In this document: in pieces, positions 23,842-32,897 of the stretch
Numbering within the stretch: the stretch's first letter is position 1
Layout of the letters: every line of letters starts with the position of its first letter
Origin: Ferrovaceae bacterium
GTDB lineage: Bacteria; Pseudomonadota; Gammaproteobacteria; Burkholderiales; Ferrovaceae
Reading direction: 5' to 3'
DNA: 64,000 nucleotides
NCBI GenBank assembly: GCA_027449685.1
Contig: DAIDLC010000002.1
Span: forward strand, 124,001-188,000
Program-made: the position numbers and the translations under genes
Notes under the pieces: model-generated
What the model was told of the DNA's origin: nothing
Seen by the model: only the letters and a program-made list of their open reading frames with translations
Databases searched by the model: none

Positions 23842-26088
23842 TCACAAACGAGACGACTTGGAAATTATCTGTCGATACAGCGTTTCCATTTTCATGGACA
23901 TGGCCTCCCAGGAATGTTCATGGGCTTCGATTTGTGCCGCCCGTGACATTTTTTCGTGCAAAACCGGATCAGATAAGGAAACCAGATGTTGAGCGGCCAT
24001 ATCCACACTATCCGGTCGCATCAGGATATAGCCATTGATGCCGTGCGCAATCAAATCCTTGGCCCCCACATTGGGACTGACAATGACTGGCAAACCTGCC
24101 GCCATCGCTTCCAGCACGACCATTCCAAACGTATCAAAGGTGGAAAACAAGGTAAAAACATCTGCCGCCCGATAGATGCATTCCAGCCCCTCCTGCTGTG
24201 TTCCGGCAAAAGTCACGGCCTCCTCCACGCCGGCAGATTTTGCGATACGGGCAAATTTAGCCTTGTTGCCTCGTCCAACTACCAGGAGTTTGAAACGTCT
24301 GGAAGGTAACAGCGACTGGGCCTTGGACAAGGACCAGATGATACTTTCCAGACCTTTCACTTCAAAATTCATCCCAACGAAAAGTATCAAGAAATCATTT
24401 TGCTCAAGTCCATATTGTTTTCTGACAGCAATTCTGCACTCCATGCGGTCTGGTTGTGAAAAACGTGCATAGTTCACGCCCGGGTGCAGTATGTTCCAAT
24501 GGCCCGGAAGTTCGGCATACTCGTTTTGAAAGGCACTCATGGCGATAGACGAAACGGGTAAAAAATAACTATCCCTGCCCCGAGACAGTGCCCGATGTTC
24601 CACGGAGGAGAAGGCCAGATCGTACAGGCTGGGAATGCTTCTGTTTCTTACTTGCCTGATCCAGCCTGCGTGAGGAATGCCGTGGGATGAAAACACATCG
24701 GCGTGAAAAACCCAATGGTGAGAGTGGACCAGATCAAATCCCAACGCCTTGATTTTTTTCTGGGCAGCCCAGGCAAAGCCGAGGGGTCCCAGGAACCTCG
24801 GGAAAGCAATCGTGGGAATTTTATGAAAGGTAATGCGCGGGGAAGATTGTATCCACTGACTTGCCAGCACATGGATGTCAAAATCCGGCACGCAAGCTAG
24901 CCGTTCTGTCACCTCCCTGGCAAAGCCCTCACCACCACCCACTAGACCGTATTTTGGAACGATGACCGCAATACGGAATTTGCGAGTCACCGGAGCAAGC
25001 TGAACCTCCCACGAAGCTTTACCGGTCGGCTTCTCGGCCAGCATATCCAGCATATATTGCCCCACGCGTTCCGGATCGATGCCCTCAAGACATTTGCTGC
25101 GTGATTCCAGATGTCTGAAACAACCTTCCTGGTGACACGGCACACAATCGCCTTCTCCCTGAATGAGCTGCACGTTGCCACAGCGGGCAGATCCTTTCAT
25201 CGCCCAGGGATTGATATCCCGAGTGTAATCCTTGGGCCACGGCCCCCATTTCACCGGGTTGGTGGGACCAAACAAGGCAATGGCAGGAATACCCAGCGCT
25301 GCCGCCAAATGCGTAATCCCAGTGTCTGGTCCCACAAAAATTCTTGCTTTTGCGATGAGGTCAGCGGTCTGAGCCAAGCGGAGTTGACCGGCAAGATTGA
25401 TCGCCTGGGAAGCGTCTGCAATCTGCTGGTCATAGTCCACTTCCTCCCGGGTACTGCCGCCAGTTAGCACCACCGTCAAGCCTTGGTTCTGCAGTAATTG
25501 GGCCAAATAAATCCATCCCGACAACGTCCATCGCTTGTAGTGAAATTTGGGATACGGATGAAGTACGGCAAAGTCACGCGTTGGCAGCGCTGCAGGTAAC
25601 CCGCCGCCTGCCGTGGGGGGAATGACAGTGTAGACCCTGGGAACCTGGATCAGGTCCAGCAGCTTCAACCCCATCAACAGCGTATGGGTACCGGTGTCAT
25701 CGAAGGGGATCTTGCGACTCAATAAGCCGACAGACAGCCAAAAACTATGCGGATTATAGGAGCCCACTGAACACTTCGAGCCCAGAAAACAATACATTCG
25801 AGCGCGGTCTGAGGAGACGGTGGTCAGGGCAATGTCATACTGTTTCCAGAGTTGCCAAAGCTCTTTCAAACGTGACCAAAAGGTTGCCCGGTGCGGAACG
25901 GTAATCACTTGGCGCAGATCGGGGTTACCCTCGAGAACCCCTTCCATCCCTTGTAATACCAGCATGTCGATGACAGCATGGGGATGTGCCCGCTTGATCG
26001 CCCTGGCAACCGGGGTCGTCAAAAGTACATCACCCAGCCTCAAGGTACAAACGACAAGAAATTTTATGGGAGGTTTGCCCTCGGACAT
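23842..26088 (-). CDS. Bifunctional GT9-GT4 glycosyltransferase fusion
   Basis: A 748-residue protein made of two complete glycosyltransferases. Residues about 8-350 are GT9 (heptosyltransferase type): FLVVCTLRLGDVLLTTPVAR, FVGPDTGITHLAAALGIPAI and the cysteine cluster CVPCHQEGCFRH...CLEG. Residues about 370-745 are GT4: FRIAVIVPKYGLVGGGEGFA, VHSHHWVFHADVF, LLVVGRGNKAKF and TLFSTFDTFGMVVLEAMAAG, the last with the donor-contacting E-x7-E pattern region. No stop or frameshift separates them. It lies 37 bases downstream of ntrX on the same strand and seven bases upstream of a GT2 gene. It probably adds two successive sugars to the LPS core; that is inference. No clear ribosome site precedes the ATG. 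Confidence 0.87.
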   Translation of the reverse strand: MSEGKPPIKFLVVCTLRLGDVLLTTPVARAIKRAHPHAVIDMLVLQGMEGVLEGNPDLRQVITVPHRATFWSRLKELWQLWKQYDIALTTVSSDRARMYCFLGSKCSVGSYNPHSFWLSVGLLSRKIPFDDTGTHTLLMGLKLLDLIQVPRVYTVIPPTAGGGLPAALPTRDFAVLHPYPKFHYKRWTLSGWIYLAQLLQNQGLTVVLTGGSTREEVDYDQQIADASQAINLAGQLRLAQTADLIAKARIFVGPDTGITHLAAALGIPAIALFGPTNPVKWGPWPKDYTRDINPWAMKGSARCGNVQLIQGEGDCVPCHQEGCFRHLESRSKCLEGIDPERVGQYMLDMLAEKPTGKASWEVQLAPVTRKFRIAVIVPKYGLVGGGEGFAREVTERLACVPDFDIHVLASQWIQSSPRITFHKIPTIAFPRFLGPLGFAWAAQKKIKALGFDLVHSHHWVFHADVFSSHGIPHAGWIRQVRNRSIPSLYDLAFSSVEHRALSRGRDSYFLPVSSIAMSAFQNEYAELPGHWNILHPGVNYARFSQPDRMECRIAVRKQYGLEQNDFLILFVGMNFEVKGLESIIWSLSKAQSLLPSRRFKLLVVGRGNKAKFARIAKSAGVEEAVTFAGTQQEGLECIYRAADVFTLFSTFDTFGMVVLEAMAAGLPVIVSPNVGAKDLIAHGINGYILMRPDSVDMAAQHLVSLSDPVLHEKMSRAAQIEAHEHSWEAMSMKMETLYRQIISKSSRL

Positions 26089-26125
26089 AGGAAATATTGG
26101 GCAGGCGGTCTGTTTTTAGAACAAC

Positions 26126-27391
26126 CTATTCGTACACGCGCTGTGCACCGGGGCGTATGCCCAATTGTTTCAACTTTCTGTAAAGATGCGTTCGCTCCAG
26201 GCCAACTCTTTCTGCAACCCGAGACATGTTTCCTGCTTCCTGACGAATGTGATATTCGAAATAGGCCCGTTCGAAATCATCTCGGGCTTCGCGCAATGGT
26301 CTTTCAAATTGTATTTTTTCCGGATTGGCTGGTTGCTGAGCCTCAAATTGGCTCAAGAGTTTGATGGCCTCATCCCCTGTGATATCCGGCCCGGCCACCG
26401 TCAGCGCAAGGGTCCGAATCACGTTGGTGAGCATTGGCAGATTTCCAGCCCAGCGCGCTTGTCTAAAGGCGTTCAAGGCACTGGTAGCCAGCGCTTTAGG
26501 GGGGACCTCTCCCGCACTGACCATGGCATGAAGCAAAACGACTGCAATGTCCGGAATATCCTCGGCATGCTCCCGCAAGGCGGGAACGCGAATGGTTACT
26601 GCAGAAAGTTTTGCAGCCAGATCAGGATCAAACCCCTGATTTTGTGTCAATTGGGCTATCGGATGGGTGCTGCCGCAAATCAACTTGACCTGATGTTTTT
26701 CCAGTTTTCCCAGCAATTGTGCCAAACCCTTTTGCTGGGCTGGGTTCAACTCGCCAATTTCTGGAATGAACAGGATTCCACCTTGGCTGTCATTGAGCGG
26801 TTCAAAGGGGTTTTCCGCCAGCCACTGATGTTGTTCCGAATGAAACCAAGGTGTGTTCACCTGATGCAATTGTCGAGCAGCCAGCTCGATCCCGCAGCCG
26901 GGTTCACCCACCAGCAATAACGGCGCATTATGATTAGCCACCTGCGACAATTGGTAGCGTAGCCGAACCACTGCGTCTCCTTTGCCCAATTGCAGGGTGG
27001 TCAACTGGGGGCGGAAATTCATTTTTCCCTTACGCATGGCACGTTCCACGGTTGCCAGCAGCTTGGGAAGAGCAATGGGTTTTTCCAAAAAGTCGAAGGC
27101 TCCCATTCGCGTGGCCTCCACTGCCGTATCCACCGATCCATGACCTGACATCATGATGACTGGCATGTTGAGTTGTCCCAAAGCACGCCATTCCTTGAGT
27201 AAGCTGATGCCATCCATCTGGGGCATCCAGATATCCAGCAAAACCAGATCCGGGCGCTCTTCATGCCTGAGTCGGCGTGCTTCCATGGCATCGGCAGCCA
27301 GCCGCACATGGTATCCCTCATCATGAAGAATCTCGGACAGCAATTCTCGAATGCCCACTTCGTCATCAACCACCAGGATTTGGTTGGACAT
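26126..27391 (-). CDS. ntrX: NtrX-like response regulator with a degenerate ATPase domain
   Basis: The response regulator of the NtrY-NtrX pair. Residues 1-120 form a receiver domain with phosphoacceptor Asp53 in LVLLDIWMPQMDG. A Fis-type DNA-binding helix-turn-helix ends the protein (MSRVAERVGLERTHLYRKLK). The middle domain is related to sigma-54 activator ATPases but has lost their key residues: the Walker A reads GEPGCGIE, with no lysine, the Walker B reads ILFIPEIGEL instead of FLDEIG, the GAFTGA contact loop is absent, and the R-finger region reads FDPDLAAKL. It therefore cannot act as a standard sigma-54 activator. ATG 27391 overlaps the ntrY stop by one base. It is followed by glycosyltransferase genes. 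Confidence 0.85.
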   Translation of the reverse strand: MSNQILVVDDEVGIRELLSEILHDEGYHVRLAADAMEARRLRHEERPDLVLLDIWMPQMDGISLLKEWRALGQLNMPVIMMSGHGSVDTAVEATRMGAFDFLEKPIALPKLLATVERAMRKGKMNFRPQLTTLQLGKGDAVVRLRYQLSQVANHNAPLLLVGEPGCGIELAARQLHQVNTPWFHSEQHQWLAENPFEPLNDSQGGILFIPEIGELNPAQQKGLAQLLGKLEKHQVKLICGSTHPIAQLTQNQGFDPDLAAKLSAVTIRVPALREHAEDIPDIAVVLLHAMVSAGEVPPKALATSALNAFRQARWAGNLPMLTNVIRTLALTVAGPDITGDEAIKLLSQFEAQQPANPEKIQFERPLREARDDFERAYFEYHIRQEAGNMSRVAERVGLERTHLYRKLKQLGIRPGAQRVYE

Positions 27392-29547
27392 CAACGCGCT
27401 CCTCTCAAAGGCAACAGAATGCGTACCATGGCTCCGCCCGTCTCCCGATTGGAAACCGTGATCCTGCCATGATGTTCCTCGATGATTTTTTTCACGATAG
27501 ACAGGCCCAAGCCCGTTCCCTTGGTTTTGGTCGTAGCATAAGGCTCGAACACGCGCACCAGAAACTCATCCGAAAACCCCGGACCATTATCCGACACAAC
27601 AAAACAAACCTGTTCATCTTCCAGCGAGGTATCAATCATCACATAAGCCTGATGATACTCCTGCAAAGCATCCTGTGCGTTTTGAACCAGGTTGTGAATC
27701 ACCTGGCGCATGCGGTGCATATCCCCATCGATCAGCGGCAGATGAGGATCCAGGGATAGCTTTATTTTATGCTCTGCCGACTCGTACAGTACCAAAACCT
27801 CTCGAATCAACTGGTTTAGATCCAGACTTTTAGGCACCATTTTGGAGGATCGGGCGTATTCACTGAAATCATTCACCATGTTTTTCAGCGCATCCACCTG
27901 GTTGATGATCGTGGCGGTGGAACGTTCAAGGATTTTTGCTTCGATTTCAGGAAGTTTTTCCATCAACTTGTGACGCAGCCGATCGGCGGCCAACTGGATG
28001 GGGGTCAGTGGATTCTTGATTTCATGCGCCAGCCTGCGCGCCACTTCTCCCCACGCGGCGTCCCTTTGGGCCTGAAGAATTTCCGTAATATCATCAAACA
28101 CCAGAACATAATCACCGCCATGCTCCTGCGGAAGACGGGTTCCCCGGAAATGAAATTTTCGGTTTCCCTGGGACGATAGATAGTCTCCATCTCCCTCCCA
28201 GGGCTGATCCTGCGCTTCCCGAAATTGAGTCGCCAAAAACCCGGCTACTGAAGCCAATTCAGCGACTTTCAGCCCCCATTCGGAAAGAGGCAATTGGTGC
28301 AATTTTTTGGCATCGAGAAGGTTTTCTGCGCTGTTGTTGGCAATTTTGAGCCGAAATGCCTCATCCAGAACAATCACCCCGGTGGATAGATTGGATAATA
28401 TGCTCTCCTGATACGCTTTGGCCGCAGCCAGTTTTTCCTGATCCTGCAAGCGGGCAGCAGAGGTCTCGCTCAATTGGCGCGTCATGGTATTGAACGACCG
28501 AGTCAGGGCACCCAACTCGTCATTACCAGTAACCGGGGTGATCTTGGTGAAGTCCCCAGCGCCCACCGCCCGCGCGCTCTCGGCCAAAGCACTCAAAGGT
28601 GCCCCCAAGCGTTCGGATATCACGAAAGCCAAAGCGATTGCGGTCAAAAGGGTCAACAGCAGTGCCAAAGTCAGGTTAAGGCCATAAATGCGTTTAAGTC
28701 CGGTTCGGGCCAGTAATAACTCTTGATAACCGCGATAAGCGGCTTCCACACTATCCGCATCGGTGGCCAGATTCTTGGCCACCGGTTGGATCAGTTGCAG
28801 CGCTTGAATGTCCTCCTCATACGACAGTCGATTCACAGGAACCACGACCCGCAAAAACAACCCACGCTCCGGGACACTTTCAACCGTTTTAAACACATGC
28901 TGGGTTCGAATCTGATGCAGAATCGATGCATTGATCGGCACAGGATTCGGAATCAATTTATCGTTGAGCGCATTGGAAAATGCCAGGATGTTGCCGGACT
29001 TCGAAAACAGGGTGATTTCTTGCACCACATATTGTTCCCGCAGACGATGCAAGGCCGAAGACTCCTCTGCAATCATGGCATCACCCAATTCGCTGGATAT
29101 CATCTCTCCTTTGCGGGCCAGATCCAGAAGCATGCTATCAAATGCGGTGCGCCCCAAATCCAGACCGGCACTCAGTGCGTTATCCACATTCACGTCAAAC
29201 CAGGACTCGATGCTGTTGGAAAGAAATTTGACCGACACGCCATAAACCAAGGTTCCCGGAAGCACCGCCATCAAGGCGAAAACGATAACCAGTTTGATAG
29301 TCAGGCGTGCTCCAAAAACCTGATGTTTCAACTTTCCGTACAAGGTCCATAACTGAAAGGAAATCAGACCCATCAACGCCAGGGCAACCACCGCACCAGC
29401 CAGCAATAGTCGAGGATAATTCTGGGCAAACAGGGAAGTATTTGAGGTCGCTTCGGAGAGCATGTACAGCAAGACCAAACCAACCAGTACTCCCATGAAT
29501 ACCGCCCACTTCATGGGGTGCCTGGTAAGCACCTGCACCAGCGTCAT
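27391..29547 (-). CDS. ntrY: NtrY-like membrane sensor histidine kinase
   Basis: A 718-residue inner-membrane sensor kinase that would phosphorylate NtrX. It has several N-terminal membrane helices (to about residue 100), a periplasmic or sensory region, another membrane segment near 280-305, a HAMP-like linker, a PAS-like domain (about 375-470), the histidine site in [20 protein letters not shown], and the ATPase domain with [21 protein letters not shown] and [18 protein letters not shown]. Start ATG 29547 overlaps the DUF4390 gene stop as ATGA; a TTG five codons upstream is rejected. All kinase motifs are intact, in contrast to its partner. Confidence 0.88.
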   Translation of the reverse strand: MTLVQVLTRHPMKWAVFMGVLVGLVLLYMLSEATSNTSLFAQNYPRLLLAGAVVALALMGLISFQLWTLYGKLKHQVFGARLTIKLVIVFALMAVLPGTLVYGVSVKFLSNSIESWFDVNVDNALSAGLDLGRTAFDSMLLDLARKGEMISSELGDAMIAEESSALHRLREQYVVQEITLFSKSGNILAFSNALNDKLIPNPVPINASILHQIRTQHVFKTVESVPERGLFLRVVVPVNRLSYEEDIQALQLIQPVAKNLATDADSVEAAYRGYQELLLARTGLKRIYGLNLTLALLLTLLTAIALAFVISERLGAPLSALAESARAVGAGDFTKITPVTGNDELGALTRSFNTMTRQLSETSAARLQDQEKLAAAKAYQESILSNLSTGVIVLDEAFRLKIANNSAENLLDAKKLHQLPLSEWGLKVAELASVAGFLATQFREAQDQPWEGDGDYLSSQGNRKFHFRGTRLPQEHGGDYVLVFDDITEILQAQRDAAWGEVARRLAHEIKNPLTPIQLAADRLRHKLMEKLPEIEAKILERSTATIINQVDALKNMVNDFSEYARSSKMVPKSLDLNQLIREVLVLYESAEHKIKLSLDPHLPLIDGDMHRMRQVIHNLVQNAQDALQEYHQAYVMIDTSLEDEQVCFVVSDNGPGFSDEFLVRVFEPYATTKTKGTGLGLSIVKKIIEEHHGRITVSNRETGGAMVRILLPLRGAR

Positions 29548-30113
29548 GGTTTGACCGTCCAACTCAGGGGCTTGGAGACCAGGTTCCAGTCGCTATTGGA
29601 GATCGCATCCAGCTGAAAGGGTTTGGGGAGTTGCGACACATCCAGCTTCATCTGGAGCGTGGCTTCATAATGCCCGCCTTTGGAAAATCTTGCGGCCTCA
29701 GACAAACGCATATGGTTTAAATGAGTCAGGGCCTGGAGGGCATCCTCCAAAGTACCAAAGCTCAGGTATAGCGAACCAATGGAAAATCGATAGGTACGGG
29801 TCAGGGGGTTGAAGCTCAACCGCCGATCCTGATGAAAATCGATCAGTACCTTGTTGAACCAATACCAGCGAGGCTCCAGCACTTCCAGGCTAATATTGAA
29901 GGTCAAGGAAACGCCACGGTTCAAGGCATCTTCCAGCACGGGAGTCAAGTCGAGGGAAAAATCCGCATCCAGATATTGGCCCTCTTCGCTCACGTAAATG
30001 GTGGCATGGGTTACCTTCACGCCTTCCGCCCACACAGGCACAAAGGCTGCCAGCATCCAGAGGATGAGCGCGGCCAGAGGGATGACACACTCAGATTTTC
30101 TGAAAAACCGCAT
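29544..30113 (-). CDS. DUF4390 domain protein
   Basis: A 189-residue exported or membrane-anchored protein of the DUF4390 family, which has no known biochemical activity and is regularly found between rsmB and ntrY in Betaproteobacteria. An N-terminal hydrophobic segment (about 10-28) is followed by an AEG-type cleavage region, and the body alternates strand-like stretches such as [18 protein letters not shown] and [20 protein letters not shown]. The ATG at 30113 overlaps rsmB by 23 bases; an ATG four codons earlier is possible, but the long extension to 30482 lies inside rsmB and is not real. Confidence 0.78.
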   Translation of the reverse strand: MRFFRKSECVIPLAALILWMLAAFVPVWAEGVKVTHATIYVSEEGQYLDADFSLDLTPVLEDALNRGVSLTFNISLEVLEPRWYWFNKVLIDFHQDRRLSFNPLTRTYRFSIGSLYLSFGTLEDALQALTHLNHMRLSEAARFSKGGHYEATLQMKLDVSQLPKPFQLDAISNSDWNLVSKPLSWTVKP

Positions 30114-31368
30114 AAAAAAACCCATCGTGGTCCCTGTCGGGATGGATCTGGCCTTCACGGCACAGTGAATCTTGAACGGGTAGTAATCGGGCGTTGGATT
30201 GAATACTGAGGAATCTATCCTGTTGCTCCTGGTTTTCTTCCCTGAAAAGAGAGCATGTGGCGTACACCAATCGTCCCCCTTTGCGCACCAGAGGCCATAA
30301 GGTTTCCAACAGCTGGCCCTGTACCGCTGCCAGTGCCGAAATATCCTCGGGCCGGCGCAACCATTTGATATCCGGGTGGCGCCGCACCACTCCCGATCCG
30401 CTGCAGGGCGCATCCAACAGAATGCGATCAAATAGCACACCATCCCACCAATCCTGCGGACGAGTCGCATCCGCTGGCGCACAATGAGCCTTCATACCCA
30501 TGCGCTCAAAATTGGCTTCCATCTTCTTGACCCGACCCGGATCTTTATCCAGTGCCCATAATTGAACATCGCTGATGAGTTCCAGAATATGTGCCGCCTT
30601 CCCCCCAGGTGCTGCACAGGCATCCAAAACCCTTTGACCCCCGTGTAGCCCCAGCAAATGGGGGGCGTATTGGGCCGCGGCATCCTGCACTGAAACATGC
30701 CCTGCGGCAAAACCCGGCAAACGGTTGACTGCCACGGGTTCGCTCAGCAGCAATCCTTCCTTTCCCACGGGACGGCTCGTGATGCCTGCTTGTAACAAAC
30801 GTTGTTGGTATTGTTCACGGTTATTATGTCGGCGATTGACGCGCAACGTCATGGGCGGGTGCTGTTGTGCCATGAGCAATATCTCTTCCCACTGCTGGGG
30901 ATACTGCCGCTGCAAGGCTTCAATCCACCAGTGGGGATGGCTGTATTTTCCCTCCGGGGTAGCATGAGATAATTCCAGCAACGTTTCACGCTGGCGCAAG
31001 AGGTTACGTAATACCCCGTTGACAAACCCCTTGGCGCCCGGTCCATTGAACAACGCAGCAACTTCCACGGCATGGCTGACCACGGCATGGGGCGCCATGC
31101 GTGTATGTAACAACTGGTAAGCAGCCACCATGAGCAGCGCATCGATCGGCGCATCGGGTTTGCGCTTCAGATACAACGGCTGTAAAACGTTTTCGAGTTC
31201 TTGCCTAAATCGCTGCACCCCATAACCCACGTCTTGCAACGCTGCGCGCTCATGATCACTCAACAGTCCTTTGGCTTGTTTACGCGCCTCGGTCAGGGCA
31301 TGATCCAAATTTTTTCCCAGCATCACCTGTGCCAAAGCAATCGTGGCCAAACGCTGAATTTCAATCAT
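30091..31368 (-). CDS. rsmB: 16S rRNA (cytosine-967-C5)-methyltransferase
   Basis: RsmB methylates C967 of 16S rRNA. The 425-residue protein has an N-terminal NusB-like RNA-binding domain (about 1-140) and a C-terminal methyltransferase domain with the SAM motif LDACAAPGGKAAHILEL (about 244-260), DAPCSGSGVVRRHPDIKWL (about 316-334) with a catalytic cysteine, and YATCSLFREENQEQ with the second. The ATG at 31368 overlaps the fmt stop as ATGA. Gene order def-fmt-rsmB is conserved. Confidence 0.94.
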   Translation of the reverse strand: MIEIQRLATIALAQVMLGKNLDHALTEARKQAKGLLSDHERAALQDVGYGVQRFRQELENVLQPLYLKRKPDAPIDALLMVAAYQLLHTRMAPHAVVSHAVEVAALFNGPGAKGFVNGVLRNLLRQRETLLELSHATPEGKYSHPHWWIEALQRQYPQQWEEILLMAQQHPPMTLRVNRRHNNREQYQQRLLQAGITSRPVGKEGLLLSEPVAVNRLPGFAAGHVSVQDAAAQYAPHLLGLHGGQRVLDACAAPGGKAAHILELISDVQLWALDKDPGRVKKMEANFERMGMKAHCAPADATRPQDWWDGVLFDRILLDAPCSGSGVVRRHPDIKWLRRPEDISALAAVQGQLLETLWPLVRKGGRLVYATCSLFREENQEQQDRFLSIQSNARLLPVQDSLCREGQIHPDRDHDGFFYAVFQKI

Positions 31369-32318
31369 GCCGCCCCCAGCACATCACCAATCGAGACTTG
31401 AAAACCGGCACAAAACTGATCCACGGACAGGGGCTTTCCGCCTGTTTTTTGTATGACGGTCAAGTCCAGCAGTCCATCGCCACAAGCAACGCGCAGCGCC
31501 TGATGAGTGCGCGCCACAACGGTTCCCGCCGGCGCGGGTTGTGACTCGGATTGTGGCCAACCAACTGGAACAAGCCGGGCCTCCCACACTTTGATCAGGG
31601 TGCCTCGCAACGTGGTGCTGCACACCGGCGCCGGATTCAGGGCCCTGATGGTTCTTTCTAATTGTGCTGCCGACCGGGACCAGTCCAGAACGGCTTCCTC
31701 CTTGGTAATCTTATGGGCATACAACATGCCCTCCTGGGGTTGAGGTCTGGACCGCAGGGTTCCGCTTTCCAGTGCGTCCAACACCTGAATCAATAACCGC
31801 GCCCCCAGAGGAGCCAAACGATCATGTAGCGTCTTGCTGTTATCTTGAGGGTGTATCTCGCACGCTTCACTCAACAGCACAGGCCCGGTATCTAAGCCTA
31901 CTTCCATTTGCATGATGCTGATACCGGTGTGACGATCGCCCGCCTCAATGGCGCGCTGAATGGGTGCTGCGCCTCGCCAGCGCGGTAATAGTGAGGCATG
32001 GACATTAATCGCCCCCAAGGGAAACAAGGCTAGAACCGGTGCCGGAATCAGCAGACCGTAGGCGGACACCACCAGTAGCCTGGCACCCATTTTTTCCATC
32101 CACTCGGTTACTTCGGCACCCTTCAAGCGCTCGGGCTGCAACAAGGGAAGGCCTGCCGCCTGAGCGATCCGCTTGACCGCACTGGTGCTTGAGCGATAAC
32201 CACGTCCTGCTGGTCGGTCAGGTTGGGTCAACACGCCCAGGACTTGATGTTTACTTTGCAGGAGTGCGCTCAGATCCTGGGCCGCAAACTCTGGTGTCCC
32301 GGCAAATAGCAGATTCAT
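31365..32318 (-). CDS. fmt: Methionyl-tRNA formyltransferase
   Basis: Fmt formylates initiator Met-tRNA with 10-formyl-tetrahydrofolate. The 317-residue protein starts [20 protein letters not shown], has the catalytic block AINVHASLLPRWRGAAPIQR (about 103-122) with the Asn-His pair and ISIMQMEVGLDTGPVL, and has the C-terminal OB-type domain of the family. Its ATG overlaps the def stop codon by one base (TAATG) and its stop overlaps rsmB, so def-fmt-rsmB are coupled. Confidence 0.96.
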   Translation of the reverse strand: MNLLFAGTPEFAAQDLSALLQSKHQVLGVLTQPDRPAGRGYRSSTSAVKRIAQAAGLPLLQPERLKGAEVTEWMEKMGARLLVVSAYGLLIPAPVLALFPLGAINVHASLLPRWRGAAPIQRAIEAGDRHTGISIMQMEVGLDTGPVLLSEACEIHPQDNSKTLHDRLAPLGARLLIQVLDALESGTLRSRPQPQEGMLYAHKITKEEAVLDWSRSAAQLERTIRALNPAPVCSTTLRGTLIKVWEARLVPVGWPQSESQPAPAGTVVARTHQALRVACGDGLLDLTVIQKTGGKPLSVDQFCAGFQVSIGDVLGAA

Positions 32319-32821
32319 TACAAGGTCTCTCGAGCGCGTTTACGCATTTTTGTCTTGATCCGGTTCTGTTTCAAGGGTGACAGATACTCCACAAAAACCT
32401 TGCCTTCCAGATGATCCATTTCATGTTGAATACAGACCGCCAATAACCCAGTGGCTTGCAGGGAAAACTGCTGCCCCCGTCGATCCAGCGCCTCCACCAG
32501 CACTGTTTCCGAACGGGTGACGCACTCATAGATTCCCGGCACCGACAGGCAACCCTCTTCACGCAACACCGACCCTTCCCGCGCGAGAATCCGGGGATTG
32601 ATGAAAATCTGGGGGTTCTGATGGTCATCGGAAATGTCGATCACAATGAGCCGCAAATGAACATTGACCTGCGTCGCAGCCAGACCGATACCCACCGCAG
32701 CGTACATGGTTTCAATCATGTCATCGATCAGTTTTTCGATGGATGGGTCCACCTGGGTTACCGGACGTGCCCGAGTGTGTAATCGCGCATCGGGATAGCG
32801 AAGGATGGGGAGAAGTGCCAT
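32318..32821 (-). CDS. def: Peptide deformylase
   Basis: Def removes the formyl group from nascent proteins. The 167-residue protein has the three motifs of the family: [10 protein letters not shown] (about 45-54), [12 protein letters not shown] (about 89-100) with the metal-binding cysteine, and [16 protein letters not shown] (about 133-148) with the HEMDH metal site. It is the first gene of the long minus-strand operon running through fmt, rsmB, the DUF4390 gene, ntrY and ntrX, and is divergent from dprA. Confidence 0.96.
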   Translation of the reverse strand: MALLPILRYPDARLHTRARPVTQVDPSIEKLIDDMIETMYAAVGIGLAATQVNVHLRLIVIDISDDHQNPQIFINPRILAREGSVLREEGCLSVPGIYECVTRSETVLVEALDRRGQQFSLQATGLLAVCIQHEMDHLEGKVFVEYLSPLKQNRIKTKMRKRARETL

Positions 32822-32863
32822 AGGATGACTTTTATTGTGAAAAATGGGTCGCTCAACGTCTGT

Positions 32864-32869
32864 ATTATA
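32864..32869 (-). promoter_or_regulatory. Candidate -10 element for the def operon
   Basis: A perfect TATAAT on the minus strand lies 43 bases before the def start in the 76-base gap shared with dprA. I see no good -35 hexamer at the usual distance, so the assignment is tentative. Confidence 0.3.
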
Positions 32870-32897
32870 ACGATCTTACCCCTTAGAGCACCCCTTG

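Noticed and set aside
32835-32871. Plus-strand promoter for dprA
   Set aside because: TTGTGA and TATTAT are 22 bases apart, outside the usual spacing.
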